A DNA stretch of 64,000 nucleotides from Stomoxys calcitrans (GCF_963082655.1 NC_081554.1:48077169-48141168); one strand, 5' to 3'. Counted from the first letter of the stretch, positions 1 through 10,605 are shown. Made by a program: numbers and translations. Notes: generated by a model from the sequence alone, not told the origin.

Positions 1-16
1 TGTGGATTTTATAAGT

Positions 17-990
17 CGGAAGAACATATTGGTCGCAGCGATCCAGGAGACAAAGCTGACCAACACCGGCAGCTTGCACCGTTGTCATGGATACAATGTG
101 CTACGTAAGGATCGCTCAAGAAATGGAGTTGGTGAAGTGGCTTCGTGATACACCATTCCGTGCAGTATAGACTCATCTCGCCTGCGCCTGACGCTAGTGA
201 CCCCTACATGGAGTGCATGGGGATAGCAGTCAGATCCGGTATTGCCGAGATAGAGCTATACAATGTGTACATACCGCCGGTTGGTAGCTGTGTCCCAATT
301 AGTGGCCCAGTTGACAACCTCGACACATGTGGGTTACTAGCTGGCCATAATCGTCTGGTTCTAGGGGACTTTAATCACATTTCATGGCATTCTCCCCTAG
401 GTAACGGCCAGCGTGGCATAGCTTTGGCAGGGCAAATTGAAGGCTCCACGTTTTGCACGGAGAATGAGGATGCCCCCACTAGGATAACGAGGAGGTGTAG
501 CAGCTCGCCAGACATTTCCATTGCATCCCCTGATCTCCTGAGCGATGTAGCTTGGCAAGCCGTCATCTCTCTGGGATCAGACTACCTCTCCGTAATTCTC
601 ACCATCGACCGACCACTCGACTTCATAACCTCTGAACGCCGGAAATTTATCAATCAGAAGAAGGCCGATTGGGCTGGCTTCAGAGAGTACACCAATGACC
701 GCTTTAGTGAACTGCCATCCCCCTCGGATGTGCTAGTGGCCGAGAGGAAATTCCGAGACATCATTAACGCAGCAGTCGCTCGCTTTATACCAGCCGGTCG
801 AATACTCCAAGTGCGTCCTAATTTCCCGGCGCAGGCAGTGGTACTCGCAGACGAGCGTGATGGGATTCGTTGTACGGACCCCAATAACCCCAAAATCGGC
901 GAGCTCAATCTGGAAATAAACAGGGTAGATAACGAACATAGGCGGAATTTGTGGCTGGAACACTTGAAGCAATGTAAGGTAGCGGTTTAG
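17..990 (+). pseudogene. APE-type endonuclease of jockey-type LINE, broken
   Basis: The endonuclease would nick target DNA to prime reverse transcription. An upstream frame carries the conserved IQETK (catalytic Glu) and ends at a TGA at 146-148. A different frame then stays open to a TAG ending at 990, with RLVLGDFNH (metal-binding Asp/Asn), SPDISIAS, and SDYLSV where a functional enzyme would have the catalytic SDH. The His-to-Tyr change and the frameshift near 145 mean no active enzyme. A GTG at 145 is not a credible start; this is the interior of a longer ancestral ORF. After the endonuclease comes the linker (VLADERDGIR) that is reused in the 29.5 kb fragment. Confidence 0.8.
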
Positions 991-1019
991 ACAAGTTTTG
1001 GTCTACAGTTAAGTCACTT

Positions 1020-2860
1020 TCGAACCCCGGTAGACGGGATGACAGGACCTCAGTCACTGTTGGCGACGTAACCGTGACCGGTCCGAAGAGATGTGCCAGG
1101 TTGTTCAACCGTCAATTTATTGTGCATCCCGAGAGTGACAGGGTAAGGAGGAGAGCCATTCGCCATATCCGAGGTCTCCGACCCGATGGACAGCCATCGC
1201 AATTTACCGTGGGCGAAGTTACGAATGTCATCCGTGGCGGCAAATCATCTAAGGCGTTGAGCCCCAACGGAATCTCTATACTGATGCTGAAGAATCTGGA
1301 TTTACCTGGAGTTGAGTATCTTAATACTGTCCTTATCCTGTCTTTGAACATTCTTATGTTCCCGATGTCTGGAAAATGGGCAGAGTGATCCCGCTACTGA
1401 AGCTTGAAAAGTTTGGGGGAGTCGTAGAGATCGATTTCCCTTCTTTCACCAGTAGCAAAGACGCTTGAGACATTACTCCTCCCTAGCCTAGTACGAGAAT
1501 TTCCATTCGTCGAGCATCGCCATAGATTTCGAAGACTGCATAGCACAACAACTGCTTTGCATGCCATCGCCGCCGTGGCTTTAATTAGGCCAGGTCATGT
1601 GATAAGACGGTCCTCGTGACCCAACACGTCCATCCAGCCGGGCCTGAATCGCTGGGTCGCGATCTGTGTGGTCGCCAGTCATTTGTGGAATTTAGGCATA
1701 AGAAGTCGAAGTACCGTAGAGTAAAGCAGGGAGTTCCCAAGGTGAGGTGATATCTCCGGCTCTGTTTAACCTCTACCTATCCTCCATTCCACCTCTTCTT
1801 GACGGCATAGAGATCGTATCGTATGCGGACGATTGCACGATCATGGCATCATGCCCCCCCACCCATTGTTGACATGTGCGATAGGTTGAAAGTCTACCTC
1901 AACGAAATTGCCCTATATTTTGCTGCAAGAATTCTAAAGATATCAGCCACCAAATCTTCAGCCTCATTGTTCAATACAAATACGCGTGAGGTAAATGGCG
2001 AGCTGACTGTGATGGTCGATGGGGAAATGATTCCGACCGTCAAGTGTCCCAAAATACTTGGTGTCACATTTGACAGCTCTTACACATTTTACCCACATGC
2101 CTTAGCAATTTGCGATAAAGTCAAAAGTAGAAACAAGTTCCTCAGGTCACTTGCCAGTGCTGACAAAGAAACCTTGTTGACCACGCACAAAGCAATTGGC
2201 CGATCTGTGGTAAGTTATGCAGCGCCAGTGTGGTCTCGTCAGCTCTGTGACATGCAATGAAATAATATTCAGATCTGTCAAAATGCCACCCTCCGAACTG
2301 CGACGGGCTGTCTCCTCAGTTCTCATGTGTTCCACCTCCATCAGGGGATAAAGATCCTACCAGTGCGAAAACACAACTACATGCTGTCTAAGCAATGTCT
2401 TATGGGCTGTTATCGCAGAGACCATTCAAATGGATAGATATCCACCGCCTAGAAGCCTTAAGGTAGATCTACATTATCTAGAGCGTGAGGTTCAGCGCTA
2501 CAATAGAGAACCTCTAGATCAAGCGGCATATCAAGCGGGTCTAGACAACATTCATGCAGACACGGTAGCAGATGCGGTAAATAGCTACCTGGTGAATGTA
2601 GTCCTTGAAAAACGACCGCCTCCCATTGCACCTGAAGAAATTGACCTCCCCCGGCAAACCAGAGTAGTTTTGGCTCAATTACGTTCCGTCAGATGCAGCC
2701 TCTTCAACACCTACAGTGCAAGGATTGATGCAGACGTGCAAGATGTATGTCCTGATTGTGACCAGGAACACACGATACACGTCACCTGTTTAACTGCCCA
2801 GCCGGACCTACTCGACTCAGACCCAGATCCCTCTGGACGCACCCTATCTTAGTCGCAGAG
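1020..2860 (+). pseudogene. Reverse transcriptase and C-terminal region of jockey-type LINE, broken
   Basis: The RT finger motif SSKALSPNGIS lies near 1245-1275 (the usual Asp is Asn here). Several stops follow to about 1800. The catalytic palm motif SYADDC is preserved near 1817-1834. A thumb frame at 1823-2260 contains KILGVTFDSS and AIGRSVVSYAAPVWS. A last frame to 2852 carries DVCPDCD, the start of the usual C-terminal Cys/His cluster. At least four frameshifts or stops separate these blocks, so the polyprotein cannot be made. Confidence 0.8.
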
Positions 2861-2905
2861 TTCCTGGAACTTGACACTCAACAGAATCAAGCAGACGAAA
2901 GATAG

Positions 2906-3236
2906 AACACAACAAACTGCTACAACAACAAGTCAAAACGGAAAATGGATAAACATGAAATAAAGAAACATATTTGAATAGGAATTTCTGAAAACAAAGG
3001 ATCAACATCTTTTCTGATGGCAATTAATTTCCAGGCCAAGAGAAAAGTTCAGTCTCTACATATGTAACAGGGGTTTCCTCAAGAACAGTTTTAGGTCCAT
3101 AATCCAAGGAGCTTTTGTCTTGGGGTTACTTAGTCCCCAGAATTAGTTTAGCCCTCCCCCAGGATATTCATGTGTACCAATTCGCTCCGCATATTCCGTT
3201 CTATTGGTGTCAGCCTAGTTTCAGTTCAAAGTCTCG
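2906..3236. other. AT-rich stretch, nothing recognised
   Basis: Low-complexity A-rich sequence after the LINE, possibly including its short 3' tail. No coding pattern or repeat family was recognised. Confidence 0.4.
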
Positions 3237-3295
3237 TTGTGGTGGTTTTCCAAGATTCGGCCCGGCCGAACTTAGCACGCTTTTATTTGTTTTTT
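3237..3295 (-). repeat. Isolated mini-me 5' end
   Basis: Carries the 15-base palindrome TTCGGCCCGGCCGAA followed by the conserved flank read on the minus strand as AAAAGCGTGCTAAG. This is the hallmark 5' end of the mini-me/DINE-like elements found elsewhere in the window, but the element body is missing here. Confidence 0.65.
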
Positions 3296-3488
3296 AATCC
3301 AAGCTCGAGGACTTTTTTAAAGAAAAATTTTTATAACAGTCTCAACTTGATAACATTTCGTGTAAGCTACCTTGTATACCCCATTGCATTTCATGAGCTC
3401 ATAGGAGGCACACTTTCCAATCGAATTGGAATACAAATTATTGCGTTGAGTTCTGTAACGATTTCCAAAGTCCGTGTTAATAGAGAAT

Positions 3489-3760
3489 TTCAAAGACATT
3501 TTGTCTTAAGAGAAAATTTTGTTTTAAGAGAAAATTTTGTCTTAAGAGAAAATTTCATGAAAATTTTGTCTAAAGAGAAAATTTCATAAAAATTTTGTCT
3601 TAACAAAAAATTTTATGAAAATTTTGTCTTAAGAAAAAATTTCATAGAAATTTTGTGCTAAGAGAAAATTTTATAGAAATTTTGTCCTAAGAGAAATTTT
3701 CATCGAAATTTTGTCCTAAGAGAAAACTTCATGTATATTTTCTTTAGAGAAAATTTTTTT
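3489..3760 (+). repeat. Short tandem array, units of about 20 to 36 bases
   Basis: Repeats of TTTTGTCTTAAGAGAAAA, first as units of about 20 bases and then as units of about 36 bases that add a TTTCATGAAAA-like segment. Later units are diverged. Translating it gives a repeated ENFVLR peptide, but this is a by-product of the array. Confidence 0.85.
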
Positions 3761-3788
3761 GAAGTAGTGTCTTTCAAATTCTTAATTA

Positions 3789-3815
3789 TCTGTACAAATT
3801 CTTAATTTGTACAGA
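3789..3815. repeat. Perfect 12-base inverted repeat with 3-base loop
   Basis: TCTGTACAAATT, CTT, AATTTGTACAGA. It sits just after the tandem array and upstream of gene A. Its function is unknown; it could be a leftover transposon end. Confidence 0.7.
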
Positions 3816-4053
3816 CAATACAAAGATGAAACCTTGAAACATTTTATCCCTTGGTGGCAACATTCAAAGGGGTTTTTGAAAATGGTTTGGCAAATTGCTC
3901 AAAATAACTCTATCCTAATTGTCATTTATAACCGTGCAAATCCCTTAAGATTTAAATTTGGAATAACCCTAATTAAGAGAAAATGTTGTTAAACACTAAG
4001 TGTGACCAGAAAGACGCGTGCAAGCTTGTGATACATAATCTGCTTGGAGATGT

Positions 4054-4185
4054 TTACCTGTGTGGTGTTGTCATAAAAGTCACACAGGAGTAAATCTTAG
4101 CGCCTGCCAAAGCAATCTGCCTAATGTCTTTAGTTCTCATTTACTTAGTTGTAAAGTTGAACCAAGGACCACTGCTTACTACCTG
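4054..4185. promoter_or_regulatory. TAGteam (Zelda-type) heptamers upstream of gene A
   Basis: Two matches read on the minus strand: CAGGTAA at 4054-4060 and the canonical CAGGTAG at 4179-4185. They lie about 280 and 150 bases upstream of the gene A start codon. In Drosophila this motif marks early zygotic promoters and binds Zelda; equivalent use here is inference. A related CAGGTTG occurs at 4296-4302. Confidence 0.5.
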
Positions 4186-4224
4186 TGGTAAATTGCTGAC
4201 ATTGGCTTAACATTGTTCTTTGAA

Positions 4225-4262
4225 CATAAATACCCAGACTAAATCCGTATTCTTTTCATATC
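4225..4262 (+). promoter_or_regulatory. Likely core promoter of gene A (TATA-like box and initiator)
   Basis: CATAAATA at 4225-4232 is followed about 33 bases later by an initiator-like TCATAT at 4256-4261. This would give a 5' UTR of about 78 bases. Spacing fits a TATA/Inr promoter. Confidence 0.4.
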
Positions 4263-4335
4263 ACAATATCACCTCAAAGTGATCACAACACTAGTCAGGT
4301 TGTCTTAAGTTTGGACAAAAAAATAAAAACAAATA

Positions 4336-4713
4336 ATGTCACAGAAGGAAAAAATTTTGTACAATACTGTCAAATCATCAACATCCTTGGATGTCCAAGG
4401 TTCTTCTTCGACCTCAGCTTCAACCAACTCTAGCATTCCTTATATGCTATTTGTGTATCGCGAAGAATTACGCAAATCACAGGCTCGTTTACTCAAACTA
4501 TCGAAAACCAAGTTGAATTTGACGCAGGAAATGGTCTCCTATTCTGTGGATCACATAACGGAGTACAATGTAGATGAGCTTATCACCATTAATCGACAGA
4601 TATCCTTTACTCGCAAACTGAAGACTCACATGGACCAGATGAAAAGACAAATGTTAAGAGTGCGCTGTGTAACACAATCACCTTTGGCTGCCAAGAGATG
4701 TGTAACATCATAA
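4336..4713 (+). CDS. Gene A: small Halo-like protein, early zygotic type
   Basis: Intact 125-residue ORF from ATG (context ACAAATAATG, acceptable for a fly) to TAA. Residues 1-33 are Ser/Thr-rich and probably disordered. Residues 34-106 form the domain shared with genes B and C: YMLFVYREELRKS, then EMVSYSVDHITEY, then ITINRQISFTRKLKTHMDQMK, predicted mostly helical and basic. There is no signal peptide and no membrane segment. It appears to be a single-exon gene with its own TATA-like box, TAGteam sites and poly(A) signal. From memory the size, lack of introns and promoter type resemble the fly halo family, whose founder steers kinesin-driven lipid-droplet transport in the embryo, but I cannot confirm homology without a search. 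It is the most divergent of the three paralogues. Confidence 0.8.
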   Translation: MSQKEKILYNTVKSSTSLDVQGSSSTSASTNSSIPYMLFVYREELRKSQARLLKLSKTKLNLTQEMVSYSVDHITEYNVDELITINRQISFTRKLKTHMDQMKRQMLRVRCVTQSPLAAKRCVTS

Positions 4714-4740
4714 TTGGTGCAGTAATTAATGCTGCACCAA
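4714..4740 (+). promoter_or_regulatory. Hairpin directly after the gene A stop codon
   Basis: Perfect 9-base stem TTGGTGCAG / CTGCACCAA with a 9-base loop. It begins on the base after the TAA, so it would be the first structure of the 3' UTR. No equivalent is visible after gene C. Confidence 0.55.
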
Positions 4741-4802
4741 AAAAATTCATAGTTAATATTTAGTTTTAAGAAATCGTTATTTAGTTTATAGGTAGTCTTC
4801 AA

Positions 4803-4808
4803 AATAAA
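4803..4808 (+). terminator. Probable poly(A) signal of gene A
   Basis: AATAAA, 90 bases after the stop codon and followed by AT-rich sequence. Gives an estimated mRNA of roughly 570 bases. Confidence 0.55.
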
Positions 4809-4859
4809 AGCAATTTTAAATTGAAAAATGTTTTGGAATATGGTTTATGAAATATATTT

Positions 4860-5234
4860 AAAAAAAAAAAATATTGTTGGCAGGCAAGTTCGACTTTCAG
4901 TCAAAAAAAGATGATGATTAAGAAAATGTCAATGCATTTCGCTGAAGTGGTACTTAGGCCTATGAGCAAAAAAAAAGGGGTATATCTCATTCCTCTTATT
5001 GCTTTGGCTTCAAATGGGACTCATCTGAGTGGTGTTCATTTACAAACAAAACACTATGTCTGTCGACCAAATTGAAAATCACCTCCACTGAACGTTTACT
5101 AAAACGTTTGCCCATCTCCCACTCTATATATGTATATGTGCGTGTGTTTCTTGCTAACTTCGTTTTTATGTGGCATGCGATACAGACAAATGCTTTGGCC
5201 AAAGTGGCTTTTGAGTGCCAAATGTTGGGTCTCA
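4860..5234. other. Unique AT-rich sequence
   Basis: A poly(A) run near 4858-4872 and a TATATGTATATGTGCGTGTG microsatellite-like stretch near 5125. No gene recognised. Confidence 0.4.
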
Positions 5235-5362
5235 CGTAGGCTATAAAAAGGAGGCCCCTTATCATTGAGCTTAAACTTGAATCGGACTGCATTCATTGAT
5301 ATATGAGAAGTTTGCCCCTGTTCCTTATTGGAATGTTCATGGGCAAAAGTTGCATTTTTACG
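5235..5362 (+). mobile_element. 3' half of a tRNA-derived SINE
   Basis: Matches the 3' body of the SINE seen complete at 54,088: GGCTATAAAAAGGAGGCCCC, the conserved stretch around GAATCGGACTGCA, then GAAGTTTGCCCCTGTTCC. The A and B boxes are missing. Confidence 0.75.
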
Positions 5363-5449
5363 TCGCGAAAATTTGCGGGGGGATAATCATAGCAAAAAAT
5401 ATGATTTTTATTCCCACTACTATAATCAACCAAAATGCAAACAAAAATA

Positions 5450-6020
5450 ACTTCGCTATTCCGTTTGTAACATCTCGAAACATCAATCTTAGACACCATA
5501 AAGTATATATATTCTTGATGGTCTTGACATTTTAAGTCGGTCTGGCCATGTCCGTCCATCTGTCTGTGGAAAGCACGCTTACTTTTGAAGGAGTAAAGCA
5601 AGGCGCTTGAAATTTTGCACTAATACTTCCTATTAGTGCAGGTCGGTTGGGATTGTAAGTAAGCCATATCGGTCCATATTTCAATATAGCTCTCATATAA
5701 ACCGATCTCCAGATTTTACTTCTCCAGGCTCTAGAGGGCGCAATTCTTATCCGATTTTGGTGAAATTTTGTACAATGACTTCTACATTGACCTCCAATAC
5801 CAATTACGGTTTAAATTGGTTTTGGACCTGATATAGCTCCCATATAAACCGATCTCCCGATTTTGCTTCTTGAGTCTCTAAAGGGCGTAATTCCTATCCG
5901 ATTTTGCTTAAAATTTGCACAGTGACTTCCTCTATGCCCCTTATATACATACCAAATATGGTCTAAATCGGTCAATAATCTGATTTAGTACCCATGCAAA
6001 TCGATCTCCCCATTTTACTT
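5450..6020 (-). mobile_element. mini-me/DINE-like element, 3' part, reverse
   Basis: In reverse orientation: GTTACAAACGGAAT end, (TA)n core with GACCATCAAGAATATA, a short (GTCY)n run (GTCCGTCCATCTGTCTG), then two or three diverged tandem monomers with the diagnostic CCATATAAACCGATCTCC. No coding capacity. Confidence 0.75.
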
Positions 6021-6126
6021 CTTACACAAACCATGGTCCCTAAAACTTGGGGATGGTGGAAATCAACGGTTCTGATTGGTTTTCACTTGGGCTTAGGGGT
6101 CCACGACCAAAATCGGGAGAATGGAA

Positions 6127-6378
6127 GATATGGCAGCTATATCCATCTGATTTGCACCGTTTTAGGGAAGGATGTGAAGGGGTCTAATACAACTCACCTT
6201 CACCAAATTCCAGTCAAACCGGATCATAAATAATCCTTTTATGGCCGATAGACCTCCGATCGGGACATCGCTCTATATGGCAGCTATATCCAAACATGGA
6301 CTGACACAATACATTGTTCCAAATTCTACTGTAATCGATCAGAAGATGAGCCTTTTATAGGCCCAAGACCTTAAAACA
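6127..6378 (+). repeat. mini-me monomers, forward orientation
   Basis: ATATGGCAGCTATATCC followed by monomer text of the 30-31 kb variant (CTAATACAACTCACC). Orientation flips relative to 5450-6020, and the array is cut by the transposase relic at about 6380. Confidence 0.6.
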
Positions 6379-6856
6379 GGAAAATCGCCGTGCGCATTTT
6401 GGGGAAAAAAAATTTGGATATCAACTCACGGTAGCGCTCACGATTCACAGTTACGTTACGATTCGCTTCATCTTTGAAGAAGTACGGTCCAATGATGCCA
6501 CCAGCCCATAAACCGCACCAAACTGTGACTTTTTCTGGATGCATTGGTGGCTCTTGCAATGCTTCTGACAGATCTTCACTCCAAAATCGATAATTCTGCT
6601 TATTTACGTACCCATTGAGCCACAAATGAGCCTCGTAGCTAAAGAAGAAGAAGCGCGCGATGAACTTTCCTAACAGAGCACGCATTTTTATAACAAAATT
6701 CAATAATTTGCAAGCGTTGTTTGTTTGTAAGACGATTCATGATTAAATTATAGACCATTATAGAATATGTTTGACAGTGAAATAAAACACGAAACGTGCG
6801 CGAGCTGTTTAAGCCAGTGTTGCCAAAAAGATAATAGCTAAAAAATCACCTATTAT
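6379..6856 (-). mobile_element. Tc1/mariner-type element relic, 5' end plus fused transposase pieces
   Basis: Reading on the minus strand: terminal sequence near 6856 (GGTGATTTTTTAGC), an N-terminal helix-turn-helix remnant (NEQRLQIIEF-like, here degraded), then a jump straight into the middle of a DDE transposase at about 6660 (NKQNYRFWSED, VTVWCGLWAGGIIGPYFFKD, RERYRELISKFFFPKM). The HTH-to-DDE join shows an internal deletion, so no functional enzyme is encoded. It lies head-to-head with the related element that starts at 6857. Confidence 0.7.
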
Positions 6857-7458
6857 AAAGGGTGATTTTTTTGAGGTTAGGATTTTCATGCATTAGTATT
6901 TGACAGATCACGTGGGATTTCAGACATGGTGTCAAAGAGAAAGATGCTCAGTATGCTTTGACATTTCATCATGAATAGACTTACTAACGAGCAACGCTTG
7001 CAAATCATTGAATTTTATTACCAAAATCAGTGTTCGGTTCGAAATGTGTTCATTCACCGTAACGTTGCGTCCAACAGCATCTTTGAAAAAATACGGTCCA
7101 ATGATTCCACCAGCGTACAAACCACACCAAACAGTGCATTTTTCGGGATGCATGGGCAGTTCTTGAACGGCTTCTGGTTGCTCTTCACTCCAAATGCGGC
7201 AATTTTGCTTATTTACGTAGAAATGAGCCTCATCGCTGAACAAAATTTGTCAAAATTTGAACACATTTCGAACCGAACACTGATTTTGGTAATAAAATTC
7301 AATGATTTGCAAGCGTTGCTCGTTAGTAAGTCTATTCATGATGAAATGTCAAAGCATACTGAGCATCTTTCTCTTTGACACCATGTCTGAAATCCCACGT
7401 GATCTGTCAAATACTAATGCATGAAAATCCTAACCTCAAAAAAATCACCCTTTATAAA
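6857..7458. mobile_element. Fold-back Tc1/mariner-type element with very long terminal inverted repeats
   Basis: The two ends mirror each other over about 190 bases, from TATAAAGGGTGATTTTTTTG at the left to the matching reverse complement at 7440-7458. Each arm includes the start of the transposase (NRLTNEQRLQIIEFYYQNQ). Between the arms is a minus-strand piece of the DDE core (NCRIWSEEQPEAVQ, VWCGLYAGGIIGPYFF). It cannot make transposase but could be mobilised by one. Confidence 0.85.
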
Positions 7459-7464
7459 AGAGTT

Positions 7465-8835
7465 GCGTGACTGACTGATTGATCATCGCCCAGCCCAAAC
7501 GGCAACAGCTAGAATCATGAAACTTTGCACGAATGTTGGTCTTTAGTCATATGCACGGGATAAGATGGGATTTGGTGATATTCGTACGTTTAGGTACTAA
7601 AAATTACAAAATGGTGAATGTTGGAGAGGGAATTATTTTCGGCTCAAATTGAAGAGCGTCTCGAAAAACTAAGATTTGATGAAAAATGGAATGGGAGAAA
7701 TAGTACGTTTAGTATCGCAATTGGTACTTTTTGGTACCTTTTTTTTAATTGAGCTAGATCTTTGAATTTTGGTACTTACTAACACTATGACAACCTAAAT
7801 GGGGAGCCCAAATGAGTTTTTGGACTTTTGTACATTTAGGTACTAAAAAGTGCCAAAAAGGTACGCAGTAGGTGAACTTTGCATAGGGCGAATGGGTAGA
7901 GTTAGAACTTTATAATTTGGCTTAAATGATTGTTGTTGCGAATTAAGGGTGGAAGATAGAAAAACAAATGAAAAATAGTACTGGAAACGGGAGAAACGTA
8001 CGTTTAGTACCGTATTTGGTACCATTTAGTAACTTCTAGGCGGATTGATCTATAGCTCTGAAATTTAACATGTGGGTTCAACTAAAGAATATATGTTGGC
8101 TGACTAAGTGATTTTTTCACAAGTCGTACATTTTTAGTACTAAATGGAACTAAATAGTACGAAATAGCTTATTTACTTTTACAGTGAACGGAGAAGGGTA
8201 AAACTAAATAATTTGGTAAAAAATATCGTATTCTTGCCAAAAAAAAAACGATTTGTTGTACCAAATACGAAATGCTGAAATCGTAAACTAGAAGATTTTG
8301 TTGATATTCGTACATTTTGGTACTTAAACGTACAAAGTGGTACCTTTTTTACGGATTGAGCTACAGCTTTGAATTTTTGAATACAGGAACATCTTGGCAA
8401 TATGTATCGGGCGACTAGAAGATTTTTTTATATTCGTACAATATGTATCGGGCGACCAGAAGATTTTGTAATATTTGTACATTTTGGTACTTAAACGTAT
8501 AAAATGGTACCTTCTTTACGGATTGAGCTACATCTCTGATATTTTGAATATAGGAATATCTTGGCAGTATGTACCGGGCGACTAAAATATTTTTTTGGGT
8601 ATTCGTACATGTTGGTACTAAAACGTGGTAAACGGTACCTTTTTTGCAAATTGAACTACAGCTCTAAAATTTGGAATACAGCTACATCTTGGCAGTATGT
8701 ACCGGATGACTAGAAGATTTTTTTTTTGAAATTTGTATATTTAGGTCCCAAAAACGTACAAAAAGTTACTTTATTTACGGATTGAGCTAAAGATCTCAAA
8801 ATTGCGATAAATTTACACTTTGACCCTACACCATC
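7465..8835. repeat. GTAC-rich tandem array, period about 130 bases
   Basis: Units contain TCGTACATTTTGGTAC, a GGTACC site, then ACGGATTGAGCTACAGC. The ACGGATTGAGC landmark recurs at 8351, 8518, (8646, diverged) and 8777. A partial extra copy of the TATCGGGCGACTAGAAGATT piece sits near 8398-8465. The left edge (GACTGACTGATTGATCATCG) and right edge (CTACAGGGTATTATAA) resemble ends of Helitron-like dipteran elements. Confidence 0.8.
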
Positions 8836-9708
8836 ACTGTGCTACAGGGTATTATAAGTTTGTGCATTTGTTTGTAACGCTGAGAAGGAGAAGAGCTAGA
8901 CCCATTGATAAGTATACTGATCGACTCAAAATCATTTTCTGATTCGATTTAGCCATGTTCGTCTGTGAGTCCATGTATTCTTGTAATCAAAGTGTAGTTC
9001 GTACTTATTGTCCAATCATCACGAAATTTTGCACATGCCACTTTTTTGGCCCAAGGATAAACGCCATTGATTTTGGTAAAAATCGGTTCTGATTTAGATA
9101 TAGCTCCCATATATATGTATCGCCCCATTTGCACTTAAATGGCCGCAGTAGCTACAATTTTCAACCAATCTGCACAAAATTTGGTACGGACTGTTTTGTT
9201 ACTGATCTTAACATATCTGCAAGATTTCATCAAAATCGGTTCAGATTTAGATACAGCTCCCATATATATTTATCCCCGATTTGCACCTAAATGGCCGTAG
9301 TACCTATAATTTTCTACCGATCTGGCCAAAATTTGGCATGGATTGTTTTGTAACTGATCTTAAAATATCTGCAAAATTTCATCAAAATCGGTTCCGATTT
9401 AGTTATAGCTCCCATATATATGTATCGCCCGATTTGCACTTAAATGGCCGTAGTAACTAAAATTTTCAACCGATCTGCACAAAATGTGGCACGGATTGTT
9501 TTGTTACTGATCTTAACATATCTGCAAGATTTCATCAAAATCGGTTCATATTAAGATATAGCTCCCATATATATGTATCGCCCGTTTTGCACCTAAATTG
9601 CCGTAGTAGCTACAATTTCTGCACAAAATATCGCAAGATTTTATCAAAATCGGTTCAGATTTGGATATAGCACCAATGCAGATTTAGATAAAGCTCCATA
9701 TACATGTA
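8836..9708 (-). mobile_element. mini-me-like element, reverse, four monomers of 153 bases
   Basis: The landmark AGCTCCCATATATATGTATC recurs at about 9101, 9254, 9406 and 9559, a spacing of 152-153 bases. A 3' core with GTTTGTAACGC and CTGATCGACTCAAAATC lies at 8875-8960. No (GTCY)n expansion is present. Confidence 0.8.
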
Positions 9709-10240
9709 TATAGTCATTCCGTTTGCAACACATCGAAATATTAATTTTTGACCCTACAAAGTATATATCATCGTAAAATTCTAAGACGATTTAACGATGT
9801 CCCTGTGTTTGTATTGAGCTGAAATTTGGAACAGATACGTCTATTTGATGCACGCTGGTTAAGTTATTAAATCGAACCATATTTGGATATAGCTGCTATA
9901 TAGACCGATTTTCCGATAAAGGGTCTAATGTCCATAAAAACTTAATTTTTCATCCGATTTTGTTGAAATTTTAAGCAGTGAGAAGTTTTAGGCTTCCCGA
10001 CATCTGACCCAAATATTGTTCGGATCAGATCATATTAAGATATAACTGCCATATAGACCGATCTCCCGATAAAGGGTCTGAAGCCCACAAAAGCTTTATT
10101 TTGTAACCGATTTCGTTGAAATTTGAAACAGTGAGTAGTTTTAGGCCTACCAACATCTGACCCAAATATGGTAAAAATAGGACTGTATTTAGAAGCGAAG
10201 TGATCGGGCATATGCTAGTTTTGCTATAATATATGACACA
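9709..10240 (-). mobile_element. Second reverse mini-me-like element
   Basis: Begins with its own 3' end (ATTCCGTTTGCAACACATCG, AAAGTATATATCATCG) and continues with diverged monomers (TATAGACCGATTTTCCGATA, spaced about 150 bases). It directly follows the previous copy. Confidence 0.7.
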
Positions 10241-10605
10241 TCGATCTTTCGCCTATACCTTTTGAGTTTAGAGGTATTTGGTATGTGAACAGATAAGAAC
10301 CCCTTACACGCACACACCAGATAAGTGCAAGAAGATAAAGTCTTCATGAAAACCTATTCTCCAACTTAACTTCTTGAGCCGTTTAAAGGCATAGTTGTTA
10401 TTAGGCCAAATTGTAATAGGTTAGGCATACTTACGAAAAAAAGATTCTACATAAATTACATAAAGTCTCAGAAAAAATTCTATGGTATTTTAAGTTTAAA
10501 TTAATTATATATACACATTTTAAATATTAAATAACAATACGTCTATCATATTTCTAAAGTATTAAGAAAATTGTGTATGTGTAGTTTATGAAGAAGTTAA
10601 TTCTT

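Larger units (their letters stand above)
1..2905 (+). mobile_element. Jockey-type LINE, 5' end cut by the window edge, degenerate
   Basis: Non-LTR retrotransposon with APE endonuclease followed by reverse transcriptase and a short Cys/His tail region, and no RNase H domain, which suits the jockey clade. Endonuclease motifs (IQETK near 47, GDFN near 370) come first, then RT (SYADDC near 1817), then the thumb region and a C-terminal CPDC segment near 2750. The body is split over several frames with stops, so it is a dead copy. Fragments of the same family recur at 29.5 kb and 40.7-41.8 kb on the other strand. The 3' boundary is approximate. Confidence 0.85.

Noticed and set aside
22..2860. Host endonuclease/exonuclease gene
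   Set aside because: GDFN and SYADDC motifs with frame breaks are those of a LINE; no host gene structure.
3170..3589. 139-codon ORF ending in ENFVLRENFVLR
   Set aside because: Non-ATG start region and a C-terminus that is just the tandem array.
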